NCBI GenBank assembly: GCA_030015575.1
Contig: CM057337.1
Coordinates: 299,980,044-300,044,043 of the forward strand
Direction of reading: 5' to 3'
Length of the DNA: 64,000 nt
DNA from: Agapanthus africanus
Taxonomy: Eukaryota > Streptophyta > Magnoliopsida > Asparagales > Amaryllidaceae
In this document: piece after piece, positions 31,607-45,530 of the stretch
Layout of the letters: every line of letters starts with the position of its first letter
How positions within the stretch are numbered: the first letter of the stretch is position 1
Translations under genes and position numbers: made by a program
The notes under the pieces: model-generated
Told to the model about the DNA's origin: nothing
The model's input: only the letters and a program-made list of their open reading frames with translations
The model's database searches: none

Positions 31607-31732
31607 CTCTTCCTCTTTCCACTCCACACTTCGTGTGTCGTGTTTCGCGAACGAATCGCGGTTTAGTATGGTTGCCCTTGGGTTCGAGGTTCTAAAATTT
31701 GGTTTTGCTCTCGTACAGAAAAAAGAACATCA

Positions 31733-33420
31733 ATGGCCTCTAACTGCTCTAGCTGCAACTGCAACTCCCGTTCCGCCTCATCTGGAGGAGTAACCTACGG
31801 GCCCCAAGTGGCCTCCCTATTCAAGATGCCAGTGGAGCAGGTAACTCAGGCCACCACTGGGCTATTCTTCGGGACCATTCTCCCACCGATGAGCATCAAC
31901 GCCCCTGTACCATTGTAAGAAGCTCACAAAAAGTCGGTCTTTGATCGGTTTACCACTGCCACGGCCCCTCTTAACGGGTCGCCCAAACCAACCGCCTCAG
32001 TTTTTAGTGGACTGGGCCAAAGCTACAATGGGCCCGTGAAGAAGCCTACAATACCAGAAGGCGTTATCCCGAAGCGGATAGCCATTCCTACTCGTGAAGT
32101 CACCAAGGCGGCTTCTCCGGCTAAGGGGTCAGTCTTCACAAGACTGACCGTTTCAGCTCCCACTCCGGGTGAAGTAACTGAAGCCGTTTCCCCCGCACGA
32201 AAATCGACCTTTTCAAAATTGGCCATTCCCTCTTAGCGAGCATCTGTCTTTGACAGGCTGTCGCCAACAACAGGCTCTCATCAGAACATGGAGCATGAAA
32301 AAGCTGATCCAACAGCGGAGGTGATCCCGGCCGCATGATATGCTTGACGTCGCCACTGGTGCCGAGTGAGGAAAGATGGGGGCAATTCCCCTTCTGGACT
32401 GACTCCGCCAGATCCAATGGTGGAAGTTGATGCTGTTGTTCCAACTGGGAACAGATTTGAACTACTTAACAGGGTGCGCAGGAATTCACCAATTGCTGTG
32501 CTGAAAAGATCTCCTCCACCAATGGAGAACGTTACAAAGGCGAAGCCGGAGCAGCCCCCTCAACGGCTGTCCTTTAAAATTTACAAGGTCTGGCGACAGG
32601 TCCAGGACTCCGTGATAGATCAAGAATATCCCTGCCGACAGAAAAAGATGAAGGTTCGGCAAGAAGAGGACCACCCTCTCAAACCACAGAAAGTGACAGC
32701 TACTTGGGTGCCCGCTGCAACGGCCCCCTCAACCTCGACCGCTCACAAGAGGAGAAAGCTGGAGAAAATCCCGGTGTCTGCGGCGAATCGCAAGAACACT
32801 GAGTCTAAACGCCCCAAGTCTGGGGGCATGGTGGTGCACACCATCTATACGGCATACGGAAAAGAGGATAGCCATATCTCCACAGGTCATCGATCGCTTA
32901 CGCGATCCGTAAGTAAGGCTCAGGAGCAACAACAACAAAAGCTCCAAGAGATTCTAACAGCCATGGCCGCACTAACGGGACCGAAAGCAAGCCTGGAGAC
33001 ATCCTCGGAGCAGCGCCGTGAGCAGGAAACTGATGCTGAATTCCTTCGGAGAATGCTTAAGAAGAAGGACAAAGAGGCTGCGGAACAAGCGGCCAATATA
33101 AAATAAATGGCCCTTCTATTTCAAGTTATGGTGGGCATGATGATCCAGCCGGACCCTCCAGCCGAAGTCCCTCCAGTAATAATTGAAGATGATAGAGTAG
33201 AGACATCAAATTCTCTGCCGGCTCTGTCAGCAGCCAAGGAGGAGACCATCTCAAAAGCCGCCCTGGATGATTACATCGCTCAGCAAATATTAGCTCATCA
33301 AGCGAATGAAGCGGCTGGCCAAGTCATTAGAACTGGACGGCCCTATCCTGATTGGTACGATCAAATAAAGTACCCGCCAGGATATACGATTCCCAAATTC
33401 CATGTATACAAGGGGACAGG
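31733..33420 (+). pseudogene. G2 gag, N-terminal part, with in-frame stops
   Basis: One frame continues from ATG 31733 to 33420 through stops at 31916, 32234, about 32337 and 33104. A motif SVFDR/SVFTR-L recurs about five times in the first 200 codons (KSVFDRF, ASVFSGL, GSVFTRL, STFSKL, ASVFDRL), a trait I associate with Tat Gag. A charged, Gln-rich coiled segment (32900-33100) follows. The conserved lead-in to the capsid domain is GRPYPDWYDQIKYPPGY followed by TIPKFHVYKG. It is interrupted at 33420 by the LARD, and the frame resumes at 48453. Gag would form the particle shell around element RNA; this copy could not encode it. Confidence 0.85.
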
Positions 33421-36400
33421 TGTAACATTTCAAAAAAATAAAATATTATTTTTGGGAATTTTCATAATTTAATATTAATTTTTAATGAATATTTTAATAG
33501 TCGGTATAATTAAATACCGATAAATGGGGCAAATTCTGGAGAAAATTATGGAAATTCTAAAATAGGTTATTTTATGGAAATATGCCATTTTACAGTTTTT
33601 ATGATGAGTTATATGCGACTTTAGTGTTAAAAGCGATCAAAAATCGCTAATTGGATTTTTGGATTTTTGTGCAAAAATGTGCACACAACATTTTCCACAC
33701 TTGTTTCATGTTATGGACTCATGATGGCTTAGGGTTGAACCATGTTGAGATGACCATGGTGGGTTGAACCATTTAATTAGGTTAATTGGGTTAATTAGTG
33801 TTTTGGTTTTGGTTAAGGGTGATTAGGGTTAGGTTGACTTGTGGCTAGAGAGAGAGAGAAGAGGCATGATGGATGTGCCATGACATTTAAGGTTGAGTGA
33901 GGGTGATGGGAGTTAACCTCATTACACTTCAAAACTTTTTGTGGCCTCTCCAACACTCATTGCAATTCTTTCTTACCTCACATCTCTCCCCCTCACTCTC
34001 ACACATCACACCTTTGCAAACACCAGCAACAGCTGCATCAGCACCCTACACCCACACACCGGCCACCCTAGCTGCTCTACAAGCTGCAACATCAGCTACA
34101 TCAGCCCCCCATCAGCACATTTCAGCCCCTGACCAACATCAGTTCAGCCTTTTCATCGGCATTAGCAGCTGCAACAACTGCTGTGAAAACAGCCACAACA
34201 GCATCAACTTCTTTCAAAACAACACCACACCATTATACATCAGCTAAGGCAGCATCAGCAGCTGCTACACCATTCAATACAACAGCCCCAACATACAACT
34301 TCAGCCCCCATTTGCATCAGCTGCTACTACAGCCACAACAACAACCTCGGCCCCAATTTCATCACATCAGCAGCACCTATCAGCCTAGACCTCTGCTGCC
34401 TCAGCAGCAACCCCATCAACAATACCAACCCAACATCATATACTACAACCCACACCCCAACATCAGATACTTCAACTTCACCACAAATACCACCCCCCTT
34501 CACTGCTGCAGCTGCTACTGCAACACAAGAAAAAGAAAAAAAGAAAGAAAAGCAGAAGAGAAATGGCAAGCAGCAGCAGCCCAAACTAAACCCACAACAA
34601 CCACAGTAACACAAACAGCCCAAAGGAGCAGCTCGGCAGCAGCAACACAACCCTTCCTTCTTCTTGATCTTCTTTTCTCCATCATCCTAGGACACTCTTG
34701 AGGTATAATCTTGCAACCCAACTCCTTTCCCGTCAAGTTCTGGTAGTTTAGCAGAAATTTAGTATAGTATGTAGATTAGTGCTAGTTTTAGGAAAACTTG
34801 AGTGAGATGTGGCCAAGTGATGGTTTTGATTGCTAGGGTAACCTTATTAGGTGTGTTTGAGACCAGTTAACCCCAGAATACCCCAGATTCCAGCAAAAAT
34901 ACCGGATTGTTCGACTTGGCGTAATTTAGCGTTTTTGTCGGTTTTGTGACCTTTCTGGAATCTGCTTTCACCCGAGACACCCTATAATAAAATTGACTTG
35001 GCAGTGAGATGTGCAGGAAGAAAGAAACCATCACCCAAAGACCTAGCCCCCAACTCCATTTTATGGCCGCAGATATATTCCCTTTGGCCGCAAATTGCGG
35101 CCAGAGCAGTAGGGAACCCCCTCATTTTTGGTGCATGGCCCTATTTCATGTAAACTTGACCCTGGGTATGTGCAGTTTTGACTGATTCCAGTTAGGGTAA
35201 AATCTGGGTTGATTTTCTTGAGTTGGCGCATGATTTACGACTTGTTTAACATGGGTTTTTGGTATTCGATGATTCGTTTCGGTCGGGTGGCGTTTGGACG
35301 TCAACGACGGTGGATATTGGCTGTGTTTGCATGCGAGGCTACAGGTTTTTACCTATGGGCGTAGCGTGCACCATTTTGGTTTCCGACATGGTTTTCATGT
35401 GTTTTAGCGTGTGATATCCTTGTAGGTACCCCACATGGCGTCGAGGCGTTGGAGATGCAAATGGCGACATCGGCACCGGCACTTTTAAGCAAGGTGAGTA
35501 GATTTTTATCTACGGGGAGAAGTCGGGTGGATGGCGTATAGCACCCCCGCAGTCCGTGGTGATGTATACGGATGCGTATACACACCTACAAATATTATAT
35601 GTTATTGTGATTATGACGATGTTTAGAATGGATAATTGCAGTGCTTGGATGATTTAGTATCGCGAAACCCTAGAGTAGTGGGTGCAATACACATATACAT
35701 ACGGACATACATACTTGCATACTTCCTTATTCATATGTGCTTATGGGATTCCATATAGATATGTGTTTACATGGGTATGGGACTATGTGTTCACATACAG
35801 ACTTGAGGATGATACATGGGATTGAGATGAGTCGATGATATTTGATCTGAGATTATGATATCGGTGATAGGGCAGGATTTGTACTTGAGATACGTCCTGA
35901 TATGATAGCGGGTCTTGGATGACGATGCCCTGTGCATAGTGATATATTTATAAAATGATCAACATGTGATTATGTTCAAAATATGATATGATATGATATG
36001 ACAAGATATTTATGATAGACCGCCTTGGGCGATGTATACTCCTTGAGATGATATGTGCTGATGATATCGATTCGTACGGGATTGTCGATCAGTAGTCAGA
36101 TCATGATTACAGTGATGATATTAGCATTGTACTAGACATAGGTCAGTACCCCAGATGATGATATTGATAAAAAGGATACCAGATGAGTAATATAATGATT
36201 GTGATGTCGACCCATACCCAGATTTGGGGATGCCGTACGACGGATTTACGTACGAGCTATATATTGATGTTTGATCCGCACTCCTGACTTGGGAATAACC
36301 GGTTATAGAGATATGGTATCGGATGTGATATTATCGAGGCGGGATCACCGACTATATGTATATATGTATCGACTCAGAGGTTAGGCGGTTTCCCTTACCT

Positions 36401-38068
36401 GCAGTTAGCTTATTAGCTCAGCCTTATAGTTGGCGTAGCTGTATGACTCTTATGACATTAGATGCAGCTTAGCTTTCACTGTGTTTAGTATTCAGCTCCC
36501 GTACATTATTGTTGTTGCTCTGCATCGCATACTTATTGTGATTCATATTCCATTATTGATATTATGCTGTTAGGACACCAGCACCATTACCGATGATGCG
36601 TATATACCACGTACACTTATTTGCCGGAGCACACACATCTTCATCGGTAATTGCCATGTCACGTACACTTAGAGAATTTTATTGCTTGATTTAGCTTGTT
36701 AGCTAGTAGTGACATGATATTAGTGTACTTTCCTTATATGCCAGCTTGACGTTGTGGTTATTACTTGTCACATCATGCATACTATTGCTCATTATATGCC
36801 GCATTCATGGATTCTCATGCTTATATTCATAGTTTACATGCTATTGATGATTCGGATTTCCATGATATTTTCTGGATTTGGAGGAAAACCGCAAAACACA
36901 TATAAACTGCTTTCTCTCTTTTTAAATAAAAATGCGGTTTTCCCATGATGTATGAGTCGTCCACCATGAGTTTTAATGATGGATTTCGAGACCCGATTCA
37001 AGGAGGCGGATGAACCGTTTCGGGTACATGGTGGGCCCGGTGCGGTACCCCGGGGCAAGAAGATCGCAGGAGATGGCGTTGAGCCTGGCAGGGGAGCACT
37101 ACCGACCGGTGATATTACCCGACGCGTCGGATATCCGAAGGATACCGTCGTGGTCATGAGATGGATGGTATGGGCCGATCTGGACTGACGACGCCCTGGA
37201 TATTATGATTGAGACATTGAGATTTGAGATATTGAGGTACAGAGATTGTGATACAGAGATATCGAGATATTGGGATTTATGTTTGTGCCGATGCTAGGCA
37301 CTGCTTATGCTGATTTCAATCATGATACCTCATTTTAAAAATACAGAAATCTCACTAATTTATGAAAGCAGTTTTCTTCAGTACATGCATTCTGTTTCAT
37401 GCATTCATACATCATCCATATGATACATTGCCACCTGATGCACTGACATGGGCACATAGGATTACACTTGGGTTGGATATTTACCCTATTCATTGTTATA
37501 GGTTGCTGGTTATATATTTGAGGATTATATATTATGATCGTATGACCTAGGATTGCATCATACATGCGATTTTCTGTTCGTATATCTTTTTGTACTCACG
37601 AGTTGGCAACTCACCCCCGTTGTGCCCTAGTTTCTTGCAGGTGTTGCCGTACGGGTTCATTACGGCTTTGCGGGCACAGCTTCTTTCAGGTGACTTGCTA
37701 GTAGGTGGGTTATTTGTATCGTACCCATCATTATACATTGTATATTATATTTCAGTTGTATCTAGAAGTTCCATCAACCAAATATGTACTTATTTGAGAT
37801 AGAGACCAGTGATGTTTATTCTTTCGACCTTAGAGTCGCGCGTTATATTTCTCTGGGTTTCATGTTGTTGGAGTTTCCTTTTCTGTTGTGATCCTCGCCT
37901 TTAGGCGTTGTATATTATGTTGAATACAGGTTGACTTGATATGGTTCTTCCTACTCTCTACTACTTTTCTTGGTTTGGATTTCTGGGTTCGGCTTACTTA
38001 GAGTACATCCGCCTCGAGACGTTCGTAGTCTAAGTGCCGGTCATGTTCCGTACTTTCGGGACATGACA
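33421..38068 (+). repeat. LARD 5' LTR (4648 bp)
   Basis: No gene. 34000-34700 is CAG/CAA/CAT-rich low-complexity DNA whose Gln/Thr/Ser-rich frames are not credible proteins. A GC hairpin is at 35063-35105 (GGCCGCA-AAT-TGCGGCC, with an upstream GGCCGCA). The segments matching 41093-41703 and 46693-48447 are about 97-98% alike by eye. Confidence 0.9.
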
Positions 38069-38072
38069 AAGT

Positions 38073-38084
38073 TGGTATCAGAGC
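38073..38084 (+). other. LARD primer binding site
   Basis: TGGTATCAGAGC, complementary to initiator tRNA-Met, four bases after the LTR end at 38068. Confidence 0.92.
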
Positions 38085-38822
38085 GTTAGGTTTTACCTTC
38101 GGAGTGTAGGATGACCCTTGGTTGATGGAATAGGTGACTAAACTAGAGTGACGTACCGTTGGTATGTTCCGCGGCATACTTACGACACGCCACTCCACTT
38201 AAGAAGCCTTAGAATGTACATTTCTTTGTTCAGTATCATATTCACTCTTGATCTAGCCTTATCGGTACTCGTTATGTTTTACTGCCACGAGTACGGGCAG
38301 GGAGAGCTACGGCTAGAGTTGCGGTCAGCATGAGCTCGTTACGAACGAGGACTGACCAGGGCGTAATTCCGGCGACACACGATTGCGAAGATGTGTCTTT
38401 TTATGATGTCCGCGCCACGAGCATTGGATGGATCACTGTATGAGATTACCCGGACGTGCCGATCAGCACCAGGGGATTGAGCTACTGACCAAGGCCAGCC
38501 AGATTTTGATGACCGTTGAAGTATTGCTTACTCATGATGACTGAGGCACTGTTCAGCATGTAGACAAGTGAGCCAGTTATTGCTGCGAACGACGAGATAT
38601 CGCCCCAGATGTTGGAGCTATTGTAGTACGAGATTGTACTAAGAGATGATGAAAGGTCGCTAGTCACCAAGGATGAATGACTAGGACGTGTGGTTTGTTC
38701 GCTACCCCGATGCAAGGTTATCAGATAGATTGATTCCAGCTAGAGACGACTTCACGCGGAGACGTTAAGAGTCGACAGAGACGATCGAATGTCAGAAACC
38801 TATTATTCTAAGTTTAAAGTAG

Positions 38823-38974
38823 TCGGAAAGACATGCAGGCAATTCTATGGTCCCTCTAGAAGAATGAAACCCTAACTCGACATAATGACCGTGTGAAAAC
38901 CTTTGAACCTTAGGGTTTGCGGCAGTTCTGCGGCGCCATTAGTGAGGCTTGGGTTTGCCCTTCTACGGCTGGAC
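38823..38974 (+). repeat. Segment shared with the Copia-B and Copia-C leaders
   Basis: Blocks TCCCTCTAGAAGA, CCTAACTCGA, TTTGAACCTTAGGGTTTG, GTGAGGC and CCCTTCTACGGCTGGACC occur here in order. They recur at 20024-20157 (Copia-B) and 44289-44449 (Copia-C). It includes the hairpin GAACC-TTAG-GGTTT (TTCG loop in Copia-B). The LARD is otherwise Tekay-like, so this is exchange between superfamilies or a shared functional module. Confidence 0.85.
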
Positions 38975-39981
38975 CAACGATGCTGTGGTATGTACTCGAT
39001 ACTATTATACTGTACCCAAGATGTTGAGCTCTTGGGGGATTATGAGGTTTTGACAAATCGATCGGATGGCTCGACTTAATTCGGATGCCAGGTGGTGAGA
39101 TGCATTTTTTGGGAGACTCCAGATACGAGGATGGCCGTTGGAGCTCAATCCAGGCAACCACGACGAGACGAGTCCGAAGCAGTCGACATTAGAAAAAAAA
39201 GTGGAGTATGAGGTTCGTACAAGATCTGGACAAGATGACGTTCCACTCCGTCGACATCAGAGATGCGATGCGCATGCCGAGATATAGTACTTGGATATAC
39301 CTTCCAGAAGGAGTCGCGGTGAGTATGCAGTCGCTCCGGAACAAGAAACAGATATAGTAAAGGACGATGACTTCCGGACAGTTAAGCAGAGACGAGACTT
39401 GGAAGAGACCTTGAGCAGGATTCCTTCCAGGGCACTGCTGCAATGATATTTGCACCCAGGATCAGATGTGTCACGTGCATTCAGAGAGTTAGAGGCCGAC
39501 GCCAGTGACATGCTGCTTTACGAGTGGTCGCGATGATTGACCGAGAGATGACCAGAGAAGTGCCAGAACGGAATCATCCCCGTTAGCACACCTGACAGGG
39601 CCGACGAGCCGATGGATCATGAGATTGGTAATCCACAGAGAAGACTTGGACCCAGGAGTGGTCATGTTACGCACACCAGCAGGCCAGAGTTCAGGATCGT
39701 CGACGAGACATGTTATGAGTAATCACAACAGTTGGCCAGAGATTCTTGGAGGATGTGCTTGAGCAGAACTATTCTGCCATACTTGATTTCGATGTTTTGA
39801 GCGATTTATTCGTGTGATTTGGTATTGAGGATTGAGTTTCATGACGTTTGTTTTCATGCACCTTGGTGGCACTTGTTGAGTATTTACGATTTTTGCACAG
39901 TTGTTGCACTTGATATCGTTTTCGTGCCTTGGTTTCCCATATTTATGATTTCATGGGTTTCATACAGTTGAGTTGATTTTG

Positions 39982-40440
39982 TGCGTATGCACGCACACGA
40001 TTTGGTTTTTGCACTCGGTATAGTTCACATATGCTTACAGTGCAGTGTTTCGTATTTTGTGCACTTGAATGCACTGGACTTTGATTTCGATGGTGATTCT
40101 CGATATTTGTTTTGTGCACTTTATGCACCTGATTGGATTTTGCCCGTGTTCGGCGCTTGATATTGGATTTCATGATTTCGTGCATGATGGATGCACCGGA
40201 TTTGGATTTTTAGCGCATGTTGGGCGCATGTTATGAGATGCGATTTGGAGCATACCAGATGCACTAAATCGGGGTTTTGCGTGCATGTTAGATGCACCTG
40301 ATTTTGCTGTCAGGCACACACGTTGTCTATGACCGATGTTGTGTGCACACCCGTTGCACCTTGATGTCGTTTTGTGCACCTGCTTTGCACATGTATGGAT
40401 TTTGATTTCCGTGCGCACCGAACGCACAGGATTTTCAGAC
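39982..40440 (+). repeat. Degenerate hairpin array in the LARD interior
   Basis: About ten short inverted repeats alternate with TGATTT/GGATTTTG phrases: GTGCA-CTTGAA-TGCAC, GTGCA-CTTTA-TGCAC, GTGCAT-GATG-GATGCAC, GTGCAT-GTTA-GATGCAC, GTGCGC-ACCGAA-CGCAC and others. Spacing is irregular, about 40-60 bp. Confidence 0.65.
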
Positions 40441-41080
40441 GCACTTTTGGATTGATTTCTATGGAGCAGTACGTTTTTACGATATTTGCTATGTGTTTTC
40501 GTACTGAGAAGGACTAGTCAGAGGACAGTGCCTAGATATAGTTTGCATGCATTGATAAATTTCAAAGGGATTTCCAAAAGCGAGCTATAGTCTCATTATT
40601 TACATACGTGTCCGATATGACACGAAACATTTAAAATGAGGAAACCCTTCTAAATTTTTATCAAAACGGCGGATCGTGCATATTAAACTGAAGATATATA
40701 CATATATGGCTATTTTCTTATAGAGACGTCCGCCACTGTGCAGTGCTATGCACATTGCACATCGACTTTAAGGAATTTGGCATACATTTTCTTCAGATAT
40801 TTACATGTACGGATTTGGGTATTTACATGCATAGTTCCGATTTATAGCATATCGGTTTTGCTTTGGATTTGGCATTCGTGTTTTCACCTTGACTCCGATG
40901 ATTGCGGGATGCTTGAAGGAGTTTTGATTTCGAGTTATCTGTTCGTTACTCATGCGCATGTATTGCGCTACGGTGTGTTTTATGTATTGATGATTTCGGA
41001 ACCCCGTTGACTTGGACATTTTATTGAAATGTTTTAGAATTTGGGGGTTTAAATTTAAATTCGGGGACCGAATTTCTTTA

Positions 41081-41092
41081 AGGGGGGAAGAC
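41081..41092 (+). other. LARD polypurine tract
   Basis: AGGGGGGAAGAC immediately before the 3' LTR start TGTAAC. Confidence 0.9.
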
Positions 41093-41703
41093 TGTAACAT
41101 TTCAAAAAAATAAAATATTATTTTTGGGAATTTTCATAATTTAAAATTAATTTTTAATGAATATTTTAATAGTCGGTATAATTAAATACCGATAAATGGG
41201 GCAAATTCTGGAGAAAATTATGGAAATTCTAAAATAGGTTATTTTGTGGAAAAATGCCATTTTACAGTTTTTATGATGAGTTATATGCGACTTTAGTGTT
41301 AATAGCGATCAAAATTCGCTAATTGGATTTTTGGCTTTTTGTGCAAAAATGTGCACACAACATTTTCCACACTTGTTTCATGTTATGGACTCATGATGGC
41401 TTAGGGTTGAACCATGTTGAGATGACCACGGTGGGTTGAACCATTTGATTAGGTTAATTGGGTTAATTAGTGTTTTGGTTTTGGTTAAGGGTGATTAGAG
41501 TTAGGTTGACTTGCGGCTAGAGAGAGAGAGGAGGCATGATGGATGTGCCATGACATTTAAGGTTGAGTGAGGGTGATGGGAGTTAACCTCATTACACTTC
41601 AAAACTTTTTGTGGCCTCTCCAACACTCATTGCAATTCTTACTCACCTCACATCTCTCCCCCTCACTCTCACACATCACACCTTTGCAAACACCAGCAAC
41701 AAC
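41093..41703 (+). repeat. LARD 3' LTR, first part
   Basis: Matches 33421-34032 of the 5' LTR. Ends where Copia-C begins. Confidence 0.93.
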
Positions 41704-43815
41704 TGTTAGTTGTATATATGCCCTAGAGGCCAGTATTGTACAGATGATGTATATTATATTGGATGCTTGGACATATATAGAGATGACTTTCTTGCTCGAT
41801 ATGATAGTATGCTATCTGGTTACTCTTTATCTTAACATGTATACTAGTCTCTTTATACTGTCTTATGGTTACATGTTGGTAAAGCCCTTAGGATGTGTAC
41901 TTGACTACCTGGACTATGATACGGATCATACTAGTGGGGACATGGTAGTCCATAAGTACATCCTTCAAGGTCCCTAGTCGTAGGTGTATCGAGACGGGGC
42001 ATCGATACACCAGTGTAGACTAGCGTATACGCTTCTCGACCCATGAGATGGGCGATGGATGATCCCATATCCATTGGTGTTTGACATCAGAGATGGTATA
42101 CGGGTGCTCAGTGGAGACTGGGTACACTGGACGGACTCGCCGAGAACTCCCAGATGGTATTATACCTCACGTCAGATGGCAGTTCTCAGGTGACACTTGT
42201 GCAGGTTAGTCTGTAGTCCCGAGATCGTCATAGAGTCTTGTGTGATTCCCACTGTGCTTTGATTTCCACCTTACCACGTCCATGAGGGCGTGCAAAACGG
42301 TGGTTTTTGGGTACAGTCCCGAGTTACATGGAGGCAATGAGCGATAGGAGGGTTTTCGTCTCTCCCGGTATTGGGGGTTGATGTTGCGCTGTGCTCGATT
42401 GGCCGTAACAGGGATGTCCCTGGCCAGGGCTGATTCAGAGATTTGCTGGTAAGTGTTACCAGTAGTTTCTCGACCCGTTATGAGCCTCACATCGGCACGA
42501 CTTATCGGTTATTGGGGTCTGACGTTTACCACCCCTAGACTTGATATGCGACATATCAGACGAGGAGACCGGACTGTACGGGAAGTGTTTCCAGTTGGCT
42601 CGACGGGAGTTGTAGCAGGTTCGCTTGTTCTCTTCTAATCGCTCAATACCCGGGTGGCCGTTACGTTTAGCTGACCGCTTGCGGCTTGGGGGTACTTGAT
42701 ATGATCATCACCCACTGCCGGCGTATTGACGAGTCTTAGAGTCTCACAATGGAGTTACCTAGTCCAGGCGAAACGTTGTGGTGCGCGTATGCGATATGCG
42801 TATGGACCCGATTAAAATGCGTGTATAGGATACCGTATATTGATCGGGAGGCTTGCTTTTGGTTAGGGTCGTATGTGATATGGCCGGATTGATAAATCAA
42901 GTGTTGATTTATCATTTAACCATTAGATTCTCACTAGAAATCTTTTCTTGTATCTTTGGATGTATGGATGCATGTATGTATTCCTTGTTGATTCATGCAC
43001 ATATGGATGTGCATGCACACATACATACATACATCATCTATCATGGTTGTTTATACATAGAAAATGGTGGATATATAAGACTCACACCATGGTTTATTCT
43101 ATGGATATTTATTTCTATTTTTGCTAAAACAAAAGAAATGAGATAAGATTGAATCATGGTCAAAGTTTCTACACTCTTCTTGTGACCTAACCATTTGCAC
43201 CTAACTTTTGACCATGGTTTAATCTTTCTCTTGTGTTTAACTAAAGTAAAATTAAATATTCATAAAGAGATAACCATGGTTTGAGATGAAGAAAGAAAAA
43301 TATATATATTCATATGTTTTTCTTTTTCTCTTATGAGTTATTATTCTCTTCTTGAAAAATATCCATCATCTTCTTCAACCTTGAGCTCTTGCTCTCTTGA
43401 ATTTTCAAGTGAGCAAAATATTCATCAAGTTGGGATCTTGAAGTGAGAAAAGCCACCACAACATCATTCTACACAAGTCTTGCCCACTTGTTTAGAGTGT
43501 TAGCTTCGATTTTCATTCTTGATCTTGCGAAGTCGCTAGCTTGGACAAAGCGGACTCCGGGTGGATCATCGGTGACCTAGAGGAGTTCAAGCGGAGCTTT
43601 TCCAAACCCCAAGTAGCCGAGGAGTCTAGCTTAGGGAGCTACAAAGGTTGTACTCTTTAAACCCTAGCTTTTCTTTCATATATTGATATGCAAGTTTTAG
43701 AAACCCTAATTTTCTAGGAACGATCCGATATTTGTTAACTTAGCACCCTAAAAACTCCACCTTTGGTACATGTGATGCTTCCAAACCCTTCTTGAGGTGC
43801 TAGGTAAACCTTTCA
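41704..43815 (+). repeat. Copia-C 5' LTR (2112 bp)
   Basis: Begins TGTTAGTTGTATATATGCCC and ends CCTTTCA. One hairpin-pair unit lies at 42866-42920 (GTCGTATGTGATATGGCCG-type arm and TAAATCAA-GTG-TTGATTTA). Diverged from Copia-A and Copia-B. Confidence 0.9.
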
Positions 43816-43816
43816 T

Positions 43817-43828
43817 TCGTATCAGAGC
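43817..43828 (+). other. Copia-C primer binding site, mutated
   Basis: TCGTATCAGAGC, one change from the TGGTATCAGAGC seen in Copia-B. Confidence 0.8.
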
Positions 43829-45530
43829 CGACCTAGAACATTAGGCGACACTTTTACGAAGTTAAAACTCCGATCGAACCGAAAATACGGATTTTTGAGC
43901 GCTCTCTGGACATTTTTTAAAAATTGCTGTTTCTCAGAATTAAAAATATGTAAAAAATTTAGCAGGAAAATATAAGAATTACGATGTAAAAATGATGCGA
44001 TGAACACTTAATTTTGCCGCGGAAACGCGGCCTAAGCTTGCTTAGGCCGCTGTTCCGCGGCCGTACAAATCGATCACTGCATCAATTTTATACTGTAATG
44101 TTGTGTTCTGCTTGTATATTTTTTTAGGGTATTTTTAATCTGAATTTAGTGCTGAAAATTCTGGAGATGGTTTTGGACTCGCCGATTCGATCAGAATTTT
44201 GATTTCGTGTCTTTTCCAGATAAATTAGAATGTATTGAAGTGTTTGAACGAGTATCATTTGCTCACTTTTCACGGGGTTTATAATCTTTCGGAAATACAT
44301 GCAAGTTTGTTTGTGGTGGACTCTCTAGAAGACAACAAACCTTAACTCGATTATGTGACTGTCTTGAACTGCCCTTTGAACCTTAGGGTTTGGGGCAGTA
44401 CGGCGTGCCACATGTGAGGCGTTGGCTTGACCCTTCTACGGCTGGACCGCTACCACTGTGTCACACTCCGGGTTTTTTGAACTCCGCTCAAGTGTTGAGC
44501 TTTAACGAATCTTGGGTATTTGATCGTTCGTTCGAAAACTTTAATACCGTCTATTTATCTGGAATGTGATGCAATATCTGGAATTTATATAGTTGGACAA
44601 GAAATACGAAGTATGTGATATTTCGCATTTACGATGTCTAAAGAGGATGTGGATTCCAAATATTGCAGTTTTACACTTTCTTTTCTGTGACCGTAAGTGT
44701 AGTATGTCGATATCGCCGGTTTCGTTGCTATACATCAACGACAATTGGGGTATGCATACTTACTTACGTTGATGATATGAGATATTATGTGTTGCTGAGA
44801 TATGATGTGCAGGATTGTCGCGATTGAATAGCCGGGTTTTTTTTTTATGTGAGATGAGAGTTTTATATTTTCATTCATGTAAATTCAAATGTAATGTAAT
44901 ATTCTTTTATTTGGGGCACTTCCAGGTTGAGGTCGATGCCACCTGTATTGTATATTATTTACTTTTCCGCATTAGGATGGACCCAAGGAGGGGAGCACAG
45001 GTGACCGGGTTCTAGGGTTTAGTGGGAGACCATCTCGAGGAGTCGAGACTGGGTCTCCTAAACTCCAGAATTGGTAGGGTCACTTGCCGCTCTCATAGGG
45101 GTCCAGGGTGTGGGCTTGGCTATTCATCGCGACTGTGGAATCCGTATTTTCTATTGCTGGCTAAATACTAAATACGGACGTCCTAGTAAATCCCACATTA
45201 TATCTATGTTTCTGCTGCGATATCTGTGATGTGATCATTCGATATGTTTTGATGGATACAGTATATAGTATATATGATATATTATATAGACGTTACTTAT
45301 GTTTTGCACCCGCACTAGCCCTGCCCTGCTCTGTCGTTAGTTACCTAACCTAACGGTTCACGAGGGGACATCGAGGCGAATGCGGATGGTATAAGTGTAC
45401 GTCGTATTTATCTGTGATGTTTAGGTGAGATAAATGATGGGACTTCATTAATGTGATTAATGAAAGAAAAGAAACCTAAAAGATGTTGTAGAATCAAATT
45501 TTCAAATAAAAGAGTAGCTACAGTTTTGCT

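Larger units (their letters stand above)
38085..41080 (+). other. LARD interior, non-coding
   Basis: No frame with retroelement motifs on either strand. It contains a segment homologous to the copia leaders (38823-38974) and a degenerate array of GTGCA/TGCAC hairpins (39982-40440). Confidence 0.85.

Noticed and set aside
34183-34701. Gln/Ser/Thr-rich 172-codon frame and its opposite-strand Cys/Leu-rich frames
   Set aside because: Lies wholly in the LARD LTR, arises from CAG/CAA/CAT-rich low-complexity DNA, no start context and no homologous domain.
36834-37188. Overlapping frames repeated at 47206-47567
   Set aside because: The same LTR sequence appears twice because it is the LARD LTR; the frames overlap on both strands and the copies diverge without codon bias.
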